A DNA stretch of 64,000 nt. Source: Sphingomonas sp. Leaf22. GTDB taxonomy: Bacteria; Pseudomonadota; Alphaproteobacteria; Sphingomonadales; Sphingomonadaceae. The translations under genes and the position numbers were made by a program. The notes below the pieces were generated by a model that saw only the letters and a list, made by a program, of their open reading frames with translations, was not told the origin of the DNA and did no database searches. Shown piece after piece: positions 57,626 to 64,000 of this stretch. Positions within the stretch are counted from its first letter, which is position 1. Each line of letters opens with the position of its first letter. The stretch lies in the NCBI RefSeq assembly GCF_001421715.1, contig NZ_LMKP01000010.1, forward strand, positions 1 to 64,000, given 5' to 3'.

Positions 57626-59017
57626 TCAGACGGGTCGAACCAGCCCCAGCCGTTCGCGCCGGCGCCAGCGGTCGACCAGCAGCAGCGCGACCGCCAGCAA
57701 TCCGAGCGCAAGGCCGATCCATACCCCGATCCCGGCCAGATCGGTCCAGAAGCCGAGCGCGACCGAGGCGGTGAAGCCGACGCCCCAATAGCCGACGAAC
57801 GCGATCACCATCGGCACTCGCGTATCCTGAACCCCGCGCAGGACCCCCGCCGCGACCGCCTGCGCACCATCGGCCAGCTGGAAGATGGCGGCGATGGCGA
57901 GATATTGCAGCGCCAGCGCGACCATCGCCGCATTGGCCGGTGCCTGCGGTTCGATATAGATCGACAGGAAGGCGCGCGGCGCGACCCATAGCAGCAGCGC
58001 GGTGAACCCCATGAAGCCGGTGCCGACGATCAGCGCCGACCATCCGGCGCGCGCGATCCAGATGCGGTCGCCGGCCCCATAGGCAAGGCCGACGCGGATC
58101 GTCGCCGCCTGTGCGATGCCGAACGGCACCTGGAACAGGAAGGCCGCGATCTGCAACGCGATGGCATGGGCCGCGACCTCGGTCACGCCGATCAGGCCCA
58201 TCAGGAATCCGGCCGCGGAGAACAGCGCGCCTTCGAATGTCATCGTCGCCGCGATCGGTAGCCCCAACACAAAAATCTGGCGCAGGCGGGTCCATTCGCC
58301 GCGCCACCAATTGCCGAACAGATGGAAGCGCCGCAGCCTGCGATCGGCGACCAGCACCACCGCATAGGCGATCATCATCGCGATCGCAGTGCTAAGACTG
58401 GCCACCGCCGACCCCTCCAGCCCCCAGGCCGGAAAGCCGAGATTGCCGAACACCAGCAGCCAGTTGGCAAGGATCGACACGCCGAGACCCAGCGCGGTGA
58501 TCGCCATCGCCCAGCCGGCGCGGCCGAGCGCCGAGGCGGTGATCCGCATGACATTGCCCGCCAGCGCCGGGATCATCGCCCATAACAGGATGTCGAGAAA
58601 CGCATCGGCGCGCACCGCGACGCGCGGATCCTGTCCGGCGAGCAGCAACAGGCTTTCGCCATGCGCCAGCAGCGCCATGAACGGCAGGCTGCCCAGCACC
58701 GCGATCCACGCGCCCATCCGGAACGAGCGCCGCACCTCGCGCACGGCATGATGGCGACGACCCAGTTCGGCGGCGATGATCGGCGCGGCGGCCCCGACCA
58801 GCCCCGACAGGGCGAACAGGATGACGCTATAAAGATAGACGCCCAGAGTCGCGGCGGCGAGTTCGACCGCACCCAGCCGGGCGACGAACACCACATCGAC
58901 GGCATAGACTGCCATCTGCAACAGATTCGCGCCGACGAGCGGGGCTGCCAGCCGCAACGTCGCAGCGAGTTCGGCACGGGCGCTGGCGGGCGCGGCAGGG
59001 GCAGCGGCGTTGGTCAC
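57626..59017 (-). CDS. MATE family efflux transporter (NorM-like)
   Basis: 463 residues with twelve hydrophobic helices in two homologous halves. [28 protein letters not shown] is the NorM-type helix 1-2 signature with the conserved Asp, and [28 protein letters not shown] starts the second half. MATE pumps export cationic drugs by Na+ or H+ antiport. It starts with GTG at 59017, without a clear Shine-Dalgarno sequence. Its stop lies 40 bases upstream of the groESL promoter. Substrate unknown. Confidence 0.93.
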   Translation of the reverse strand: MTNAAAPAAPASARAELAATLRLAAPLVGANLLQMAVYAVDVVFVARLGAVELAAATLGVYLYSVILFALSGLVGAAAPIIAAELGRRHHAVREVRRSFRMGAWIAVLGSLPFMALLAHGESLLLLAGQDPRVAVRADAFLDILLWAMIPALAGNVMRITASALGRAGWAMAITALGLGVSILANWLLVFGNLGFPAWGLEGSAVASLSTAIAMMIAYAVVLVADRRLRRFHLFGNWWRGEWTRLRQIFVLGLPIAATMTFEGALFSAAGFLMGLIGVTEVAAHAIALQIAAFLFQVPFGIAQAATIRVGLAYGAGDRIWIARAGWSALIVGTGFMGFTALLLWVAPRAFLSIYIEPQAPANAAMVALALQYLAIAAIFQLADGAQAVAAGVLRGVQDTRVPMVIAFVGYWGVGFTASVALGFWTDLAGIGVWIGLALGLLAVALLLVDRWRRRERLGLVRPV

Positions 59018-59066
59018 GGGGGGCGTGTAGTGGTTTTGGCGGGGGGAGGCCAGTTGGGGGTTGTCG

Positions 59067-59174
59067 CTCCCCTCCCTGACAAGGGAGGGGCTGGGGGTGG
59101 GTAGGCTTTGGGCGGGCGTAACGTTCCCCTGCGGGCCGACCCACCCCCGACCCCTCCCTTGTCAGGGAGGGGAG
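59067..59174. repeat. Large inverted repeat made of two facing family D palindromes
   Basis: The left arm (59067-59105) reads CTCCCCTCCCTGACAAGGGA, then GGGGCTGGGGGTGGG; the right arm (59136-59174) is its near-perfect reverse complement, including CCCACCCCC and the CTCCCTTGTCAGGGAGG palindrome. The two 39-base arms with a 30-base loop can form a long stem. It lies between the divergent MATE and TetR genes, so it overlaps their control region. Confidence 0.85.
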
Positions 59175-59217
59175 AGAAGCCGGTGACGTTGCCGGCAAAT
59201 CCCGATAGGGCGACCCG

Positions 59218-59799
59218 ATGAGCGACGATCCCGTTTCCTCAAGTGGCCGGGCACCGCGCCGCGATGCCGCCCGTCGCCGCGACGCGCTGATCGATGCGGC
59301 GGCGACCTGTTTCGCTGAACAGGGCTATGGCGTGCCGCTGGAAACCGTCGCGGCGGCGGCCGGGGTCGGGCGGGCGACGCTGTATCGCAATTTCGACGAT
59401 CGCGAGGCGCTGGCGCTGGCGATCTTTTCGCGCGCGGTCGATCGGCTGGCGGCGCTGGTCGACCCGGCGCTGCCGATCGCGCAGACGATCGCGGCGATGG
59501 TCCGTACCGGGGCCGGGGCGTTCTCGCTCTTCGCGCGGATTTCGGCCGAGTTGCATCTGGACGACGCCAACCGCGCGGCGTTTCAGGCGCTGGGGGTGCG
59601 GATGGAGGCGATCCTTGCCCCCGCCCTTGCCGAAGCCAAGCGGCGCGGCGAGGTGCGGGACGACGCGACGGCGCGCGATCTGGTGCTGGCGCTGCGCATG
59701 GCCGGCAGTCTGGTGCTGCCGGTGATGCGCGACGACGAAGTCAGCGCGCAGATCGAGACGGGTCTGCGGCTGTTGTTCGCGGGGCTGCGTCCGCGCTGA
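59218..59799 (+). CDS. TetR/AcrR family transcriptional regulator
   Basis: 193 residues. The N-terminal helix-turn-helix is at about 18-65 (RRRDALIDAAATCFAEQGYG, VPLETVAAAAGVGRATLYRN, FDDREALALAIF), followed by a helical ligand-binding domain. It is convergent with the emrA-emrB-nodT operon, and its last 59 bases overlap the 3' end of nodT. It is the best candidate to bind the 15-bp palindrome in the emrA promoter; the distance of over 4 kb is unusual but the gene set is compact. Inducer unknown. Confidence 0.93.
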   Translation: MSDDPVSSSGRAPRRDAARRRDALIDAAATCFAEQGYGVPLETVAAAAGVGRATLYRNFDDREALALAIFSRAVDRLAALVDPALPIAQTIAAMVRTGAGAFSLFARISAELHLDDANRAAFQALGVRMEAILAPALAEAKRRGEVRDDATARDLVLALRMAGSLVLPVMRDDEVSAQIETGLRLLFAGLRPR

Positions 59800-61204
59800 C
59801 CGGATCGGTCCAGCCGAGCCCCAGCGCCTTGTTCACCGCGATATAGCTTTGGGTCAGGCCGGCGCGCGCCTGTGCGACGGCACTGGCGGCGGCGACCTGC
59901 TGGCGTTCGACGTCGAGCTGGTCGATCAGCGTCGCGGTGCCGGCCGTGACCCGCTGACGATTGAGCGCGGCGGCGCGGGCGGCGGTCGCCTCCACCTGCA
60001 CCAACTGCCCCAGTTGCCGGCGACGATTGCCGAACCGCGACAGGGCGGTCTCGGCATCCTGCAACGCGTCGAGCACCGTGCGACGATAGGTCGCATCGGC
60101 CTGATCGCGCTGCGCCTCCGACACGCGGGTTGCGGCCTTGGCACGGCCGAAATCGAGAAACGACCAGTTGAGCGACGGCACGGCGAGTGCCGCCAGATTG
60201 CCGAGATCGAAAATCTTTTCGGGCGACGTACCGCCAAGGCCGAGCAGGCCGAGAAAGCGGATGCCGGGCAGTTCGCGCGCCTTGGCTGTACCGATCGCGG
60301 CGGTGCCGGCGGCGAGCTGGCGCTCGGCGGCGCGGATGTCGGGACGGCGGGCGATCAGCGCGGCGGGATCGCCGACCGCGATGCGTTGCGGCGGCAGCGG
60401 CACCGGGGCGGGCGGGGTCAGCGTCGCATCGAGCGTGCCGGGGGTGCGGCCGGTCAGGACCGCCAGCTGGTTCAGATATTCGTCGCGCTGCGCGGCGAGC
60501 GGGATCGCGTCGGCCTGCGTGTTTTCCAGCTGGGTCTGGAGCCGTTCGATCGCGAGCCGGGACGCGGTGCCGGCCGCGAAGCGCTGGCGGGTCAGGTCGA
60601 GCTGACGCTGTTGCAGGCGGGTGTTGGCGTCGCTCAAGCCGATGCGGGCCTGTACGTCGCGGAGCGCGACATAGGCCTGTGCGACGGCAGCCGACAGCGA
60701 GACCTGCGCATCGGCAAGATCGGCCTGCCGGGCACCGGCGGTCGCCCGCGCCTGTTCGACCGTGCGGCGGCCGCCGCCGAACAGGTCGGCTTCCCACGAC
60801 GCGTTGAGGCCGAGATTGTAGAAGCTGGCCCTGGTGCCGCCCCCATCCGGCTGGATCGGCGGCAGTTCGGCAAAGATCGCGGTGCCATTGGCGCTGGCGC
60901 TGGGCAGTTGCCCGACGCGCTGCTGGGTCAGCCGCGCCTGCGCCTCGCGCAGGCGAGCGGTGGACAGATCGATGGTCGGGCTATGGGTCAGCGCATCGTC
61001 GACCAGCCGGGTGAGCAGCGGGTCGTTCAGCCCTTCCCACCAGCGGGCGAGGCCGGGGGCGGGCGTCAGCGCCGCATCGGTCGCGCGGACGAAACCGCTG
61101 CGTCCGCTAGCGTCCGATGCGGTTGCCGGCGGACCGGCATAGTTCGGACCGACGGTGCAGGCACCGAGCAGCAACAGGGCGGACAGGGGGAAGGATCGGG
61201 TCAT
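59741..61204 (-). CDS. Outer membrane efflux lipoprotein (NodT/OprM family)
   Basis: 487 residues. A lipoprotein signal (MTRSFPLSALLLLGAC, lipidated C16) is followed by the OEP repeats: two blocks of helical hairpins (ARLREAQARLTQQRVGQLPS, ATRVSEAQRDQADATYRRTV) and VPSLNWSFLDFGRAK. It forms a TolC-like trimeric channel. The start overlaps the emrB stop by one base (TGATG). Together with emrA and emrB it makes a complete tripartite pump. The C-terminus extends beyond most homologues (PRTTAADPSRSAR) and overlaps the tetR gene. Confidence 0.94.
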   Translation of the reverse strand: MTRSFPLSALLLLGACTVGPNYAGPPATASDASGRSGFVRATDAALTPAPGLARWWEGLNDPLLTRLVDDALTHSPTIDLSTARLREAQARLTQQRVGQLPSASANGTAIFAELPPIQPDGGGTRASFYNLGLNASWEADLFGGGRRTVEQARATAGARQADLADAQVSLSAAVAQAYVALRDVQARIGLSDANTRLQQRQLDLTRQRFAAGTASRLAIERLQTQLENTQADAIPLAAQRDEYLNQLAVLTGRTPGTLDATLTPPAPVPLPPQRIAVGDPAALIARRPDIRAAERQLAAGTAAIGTAKARELPGIRFLGLLGLGGTSPEKIFDLGNLAALAVPSLNWSFLDFGRAKAATRVSEAQRDQADATYRRTVLDALQDAETALSRFGNRRRQLGQLVQVEATAARAAALNRQRVTAGTATLIDQLDVERQQVAAASAVAQARAGLTQSYIAVNKALGLGWTDPVSADAAPRTTAADPSRSAR

Positions 61205-62763
61205 CAGTGCACCGTTACCGGTTCGGCACCCGTGGGTAGCGGGCGCAGGAACAGGACCAGCGGCAGGACGGCAAGTGCGCCGACGCCCATGATCCAGAAG
61301 ATGTCGTTATAGGTCATGGTCAGCGCCTGTTGCGCGATCTGTTGCGACAGGAGCCGCAGACCGGCGCGCTGGTCGCCCGCCGCCTGACCGAGGCCGGCGA
61401 CATAGGACTGCACCGCCGGGCTGTTGGCGTTCAGGCTTTCCTCGATCCGGCGCGAATGGAAATACATGCGCTGGTCCTGCAGGATCGAGATGCCGGCCAG
61501 CGCAAAGCTGCCCCCCAGATTGCGCATCGCATTGAACAGGCCCGACGCATCGCCGGCATCCTCGGGCGGGACCGAGCGGACACAGGCCTGGCTGAGGAAC
61601 AGCATCGCGAGGATCTGTCCGACGCCGCGCATCAGCTGCGACACGGTGAAGTCGGGGCCGGAGGATTGCGCGGTCAGGTTCGCGTCGAGCAGCGCCGACG
61701 TGCCCATGATGAGCAGCCCGGCCGATACCGCGATGCGGATATCGACGCGTTTGAGCAGGATCGGGACCATCGTCATCAGGATCAGGCTGGGGATGCCCGA
61801 CAGCAGCACGACCTTGCCCGCCTGCAACGCGTTGTAATCGGCCAGCGCCGCAAGGAATTGCGGAATGGCGTAGCTGGTGCCGTAAAGGACGACGCCGAGC
61901 ACCACGCCCATCAGCGCGACCGATCCGAATTGCCGGTCGAGCAGCAGCTTCAGCTTGATGATCGGGCGCTGCGACGTCGCCTGCCCATAAAATAGCAGGC
62001 CGAAGCCGATGGCGGTGATGAACGCCATCCAGCGGATCAATTCGGAATCGAACCATTGTTCGCGCTGCCCGTCCTCTAGGAACACGGTGAGGCCACCGAG
62101 ACCGAGCGCGAGGCCGGCGATGCCGAACCAGTCGGCCTGCCGGAACAGTTCGAGCTTCGATTTCTCGTGCGGCAGCCCGACCAGCAGCAGCGTGATGAGG
62201 ATCGCGCAGATCGGGATGTTCAGGAAGAAGGCATAGTGCCAGCTGATATTCTCGGTCAGCCAGCCGCCGACCAGCGGCCCCAGCACCGGGCCGAGAATGG
62301 CGGTCACGCCGAACACGGCGATGCCGATCGGCTGCTGCGATTGCGGCAGGCGCTGGGCGATGATCGTCTGCGCGGTCGGGATCATCGCCCCGCCGGTAAA
62401 GCCCTGCCCGACCCGGCCGATAATCATCATCGGCAGGGTAGTGGCGATGCCGCAGACGACCGAGAAGATCGTGAACAGCCCGGCGGCGATCAGCAGGAAA
62501 GTGCGCAGACCCAGCATCCGCTGCAACCAGCCGGCCATCGGGATGATGACGATCTCGGCGACCAGATAGGCGGTGGCGATCCACGTCCCCTCGGTCCCGC
62601 TCGCGCCGATCTCCCCCTGGATGGTCGGCAGCGCCGAATTGACGATCGAGATGTCGAGCGTCGCCATCAGCGCGCCGAGATTGCCGGCGATCACTGCCAG
62701 CCACGCGCTCAGATCGGCACGCTGCGGCACGGCGGCGGCCGGGGTCATCGCCGCGCTGGCCAT
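61204..62763 (-). CDS. emrB: MFS multidrug exporter, DHA2 (EmrB/QacA) family
   Basis: 519 residues with fourteen hydrophobic helices. LAVIAGNLGALMATLDISIVNSALPTIQG is the DHA2 helix 1 motif (D1-type), GTWIATAYLVAEIVIIPMAGWLQRMLGLR carries motif A, and GPVLGPLVGGWLTENISWHYAFF is motif C. It pairs with EmrA to send hydrophobic compounds through an outer membrane channel by proton antiport. Its stop overlaps nodT by one base, and one base separates its start from the emrA stop. Confidence 0.95.
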   Translation of the reverse strand: MASAAMTPAAAVPQRADLSAWLAVIAGNLGALMATLDISIVNSALPTIQGEIGASGTEGTWIATAYLVAEIVIIPMAGWLQRMLGLRTFLLIAAGLFTIFSVVCGIATTLPMMIIGRVGQGFTGGAMIPTAQTIIAQRLPQSQQPIGIAVFGVTAILGPVLGPLVGGWLTENISWHYAFFLNIPICAILITLLLVGLPHEKSKLELFRQADWFGIAGLALGLGGLTVFLEDGQREQWFDSELIRWMAFITAIGFGLLFYGQATSQRPIIKLKLLLDRQFGSVALMGVVLGVVLYGTSYAIPQFLAALADYNALQAGKVVLLSGIPSLILMTMVPILLKRVDIRIAVSAGLLIMGTSALLDANLTAQSSGPDFTVSQLMRGVGQILAMLFLSQACVRSVPPEDAGDASGLFNAMRNLGGSFALAGISILQDQRMYFHSRRIEESLNANSPAVQSYVAGLGQAAGDQRAGLRLLSQQIAQQALTMTYNDIFWIMGVGALAVLPLVLFLRPLPTGAEPVTVH

Positions 62764-62764
62764 G

Positions 62765-63901
62765 TCAGCGGCCCGCCTGCTCGCGAAGCTGCTTCATTTC
62801 ATCGCGGGCCGATCGGGTGTCGACGGTGACGGTCACCGACAGGCCGGGGATCAGCAGGCGGCGGGCGGCGGGCGTCGCCTCGATCGACACGCGAACCGGC
62901 ACGCGCTGCGTGATCTTGGTGAAGTTGCCGGTGGCGTTCTGCGGCGGCAGCAGCGAGAATTGCGCGCCGGTGCCGGGGGCAAGGCTTTCGACCCGACCCT
63001 TCACCACCACATCGTCGAGCGCATCGACATGGATCTCGACCGGCTGACCGGGGCGCATCAGCGCGAGCTGCGTTTCCTTGAAATTGGCGGTGATATACAG
63101 GCGGTCGAGCGGGACGATCGACATCATCCGCGTACCGGCCTGAACATATTGGCCGATCGTCACCGTCTTGTCGCCGATCCGCCCGCCGATCGGTGCGGTC
63201 AGCTGCGTGGCACCGACATCGACGCTGGCGGCGGCCAGCTGAGCGCGCGCGGCCTGCCCCTGTGCGCGGCCCTGCGCGACTTGGGCGTCGAGCGATCCGA
63301 CCCGGCGCTGCTGCGCGGCGACGGCGGCCTGCGCCGCGCGGACATTGTCGGCCGACTGGCGCGCGGTGACTTCGAGTTGCGCCAGCTGCTGGCGGGTTTC
63401 GGCACCCGATGCGGCGAGCGGGCGATAGCGCGCGACCTCGGCCGCGTCATAGGCCGCCTTGCTGCGCGCGGCGGCGAGTTGCGCGCGCGCCTGTTCAATC
63501 GCGGCATATTGTTCGTTGATCTGGGCGCGGGCGGTATCGGCCTGTGCCCCGGCGACGGCGATCTGCGCCTCGGCCTGCGCCGCCTGCGCGCGCGCGTCAC
63601 GCGGGTCGATGCGGACCAGCGGTTGGCCGGCGCGGACGTCCTGATTCTCGGCGACCAGCACCTCGGCGACATAGCCCGATACGCGCGGGGCGATGGTTAC
63701 CATGTCGGCCTGCACCGTCGCGTCGTTGGTGTCCTGCAGATATTTGCCGTGGTCCTGATAGCCGATGTACCACCAGATGCCCGCGACCAGCGCGACAATG
63801 AGCACGACGATCAGGATGAGCTTCGCCCGGCCGTTCTTGCGGGTTGGCTTCGCCAACTCAGGTTCGTCGGCGGCAATGGCAACGGGCTGCTGGTCGGTCA
63901 T
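62765..63901 (-). CDS. emrA: EmrA-type membrane fusion protein (HlyD family)
   Basis: 378 residues from the ATG at 63901. One transmembrane helix at about 27-46 (KLILIVVLIVALVAGIWWYI), a lipoyl half (DATVQADMVTIAPRVSGYVA), a long alpha-helical hairpin (AQAAQAEAQIAVAGAQADTA to AAQAAVAAQQRRVGS), and the second lipoyl/barrel part (TQLTAPIGGRIGDKTVTIGQ, ITANFKETQLALMRPGQPVE). It links EmrB to the NodT channel. It is the first gene of the operon and has a promoter with a palindromic operator just upstream. Confidence 0.95.
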   Translation of the reverse strand: MTDQQPVAIAADEPELAKPTRKNGRAKLILIVVLIVALVAGIWWYIGYQDHGKYLQDTNDATVQADMVTIAPRVSGYVAEVLVAENQDVRAGQPLVRIDPRDARAQAAQAEAQIAVAGAQADTARAQINEQYAAIEQARAQLAAARSKAAYDAAEVARYRPLAASGAETRQQLAQLEVTARQSADNVRAAQAAVAAQQRRVGSLDAQVAQGRAQGQAARAQLAAASVDVGATQLTAPIGGRIGDKTVTIGQYVQAGTRMMSIVPLDRLYITANFKETQLALMRPGQPVEIHVDALDDVVVKGRVESLAPGTGAQFSLLPPQNATGNFTKITQRVPVRVSIEATPAARRLLIPGLSVTVTVDTRSARDEMKQLREQAGR

Positions 63902-63951
63902 GGGTCGTCGTTCCGATGAGTCGCGGAACGCCCCGTCGTCCGCTGCATCGC

Positions 63952-63980
63952 ACAATAAGCGGACAAAGTGTCCGGTTCAA
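63952..63980 (-). promoter_or_regulatory. Promoter of emrA-emrB-nodT with an operator inside the spacer
   Basis: On the minus strand, TTGAAC (63975-63980) and TATTGT (63952-63957) are 17 bases apart. The spacer contains the inverted repeat CGGACA-CTT-TGTCCG (63960-63974), which fills almost the whole gap between the boxes. A TetR-type dimer bound there would exclude RNA polymerase. The tetR gene at 59218 is the likely partner. Confidence 0.75.
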
Positions 63981-64000
63981 GGCCGGGGCGGGAGAAACCT

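Overview
The window reads as chromosomal DNA of a sphingomonad (Alphaproteobacteria, Sphingomonadales; Sphingomonas-like). The basis is the high GC content, codon use strongly biased to G or C in the third position, many ATGA/TGATG stop-start overlaps, and family content: a TonB-dependent receptor of the type with a GVIVVTGSRI start, a PhaR repressor, an NDUFS4-like complex I subunit, COQ7, a mitofilin-like protein next to hemCD, and several GC-rich palindromic repeat families between genes. No rRNA, tRNA, CRISPR array, prophage or plasmid function was seen. Apart from a possible transposase tail at the left edge and a small toxin-antitoxin pair, the content is core or lineage-typical.

Layout, left to right. 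1-0.3 kb: 3' end of a possible transposase. 0.3-5.6 kb (minus): hemC-hemD-mitofilin-like gene running into gcdH-GNAT-CoA-transferase, i.e. tetrapyrrole synthesis followed by a glutarate/glutaryl-CoA degradation set. 5.9-7.9 kb (plus): tsaD-gpsA. 7.9-11.7 kb (minus): metX-GNAT-metW, a lipoprotein and a DUF72 gene. 11.8-14.2 kb: pdeM-like phosphoesterase and a DUF445 membrane protein. 14.3-18.7 kb (minus): two-gene RND efflux operon with a strong terminator and a promoter-embedded operator. 18.9-25.0 kb: SIMPL protein, thioesterase/lipoprotein/acidic-protein operon, Bcr/CflA exporter, an isopenicillin-N-synthase-like oxygenase and homoserine dehydrogenase. 25.3-28.1 kb (minus): secreted protein, dsbB-coq7 and a C-terminal processing protease. 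28.4-32.8 kb (minus): proA-antitoxin-toxin-nadD-rsfS-rlmH-envC-like operon. 33.1-37.4 kb (plus): a TonB-dependent receptor and a 2-oxoglutarate oxygenase separated by a terminator. 37.4-40.3 kb: polyhydroxyalkanoate-related genes (thiolase, small PhaC-like hydrolase, PhaR). 40.5-44.3 kb: exported methyltransferase, small membrane protein, aspartyl protease, CpaF ATPase. 44.6-53.2 kb (minus): TCA cluster mdh, GIY-YIG, sucD, sucA, odhB, DUF1877, lpdA. 53.4-55.3 kb: complex I accessory subunit, DUF2147 and an acyltransferase. 55.5-57.6 kb (minus): groES-groEL with a CIRCE operator. 57.6-59.0 kb: MATE exporter. 59.2-63.9 kb: emrA-emrB-nodT tripartite efflux operon with a convergent TetR regulator and a promoter whose -35/-10 spacer contains a palindrome.

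I found no convincing wholly new multi-gene system. The best leads are: the ParD/ParE-like pair inside the proA-nadD operon, whose toxin seems to need a CTG start overlapping the antitoxin stop (CTGA); two efflux promoters with operators placed inside the promoter; a TonB receptor paired through a terminator with a SEL1/2OG-Fe(II) oxygenase; small unknown genes translationally coupled into core operons (GNAT between metX and metW, DUF1877 between odhB and lpdA); and at least five intergenic palindromic repeat families.
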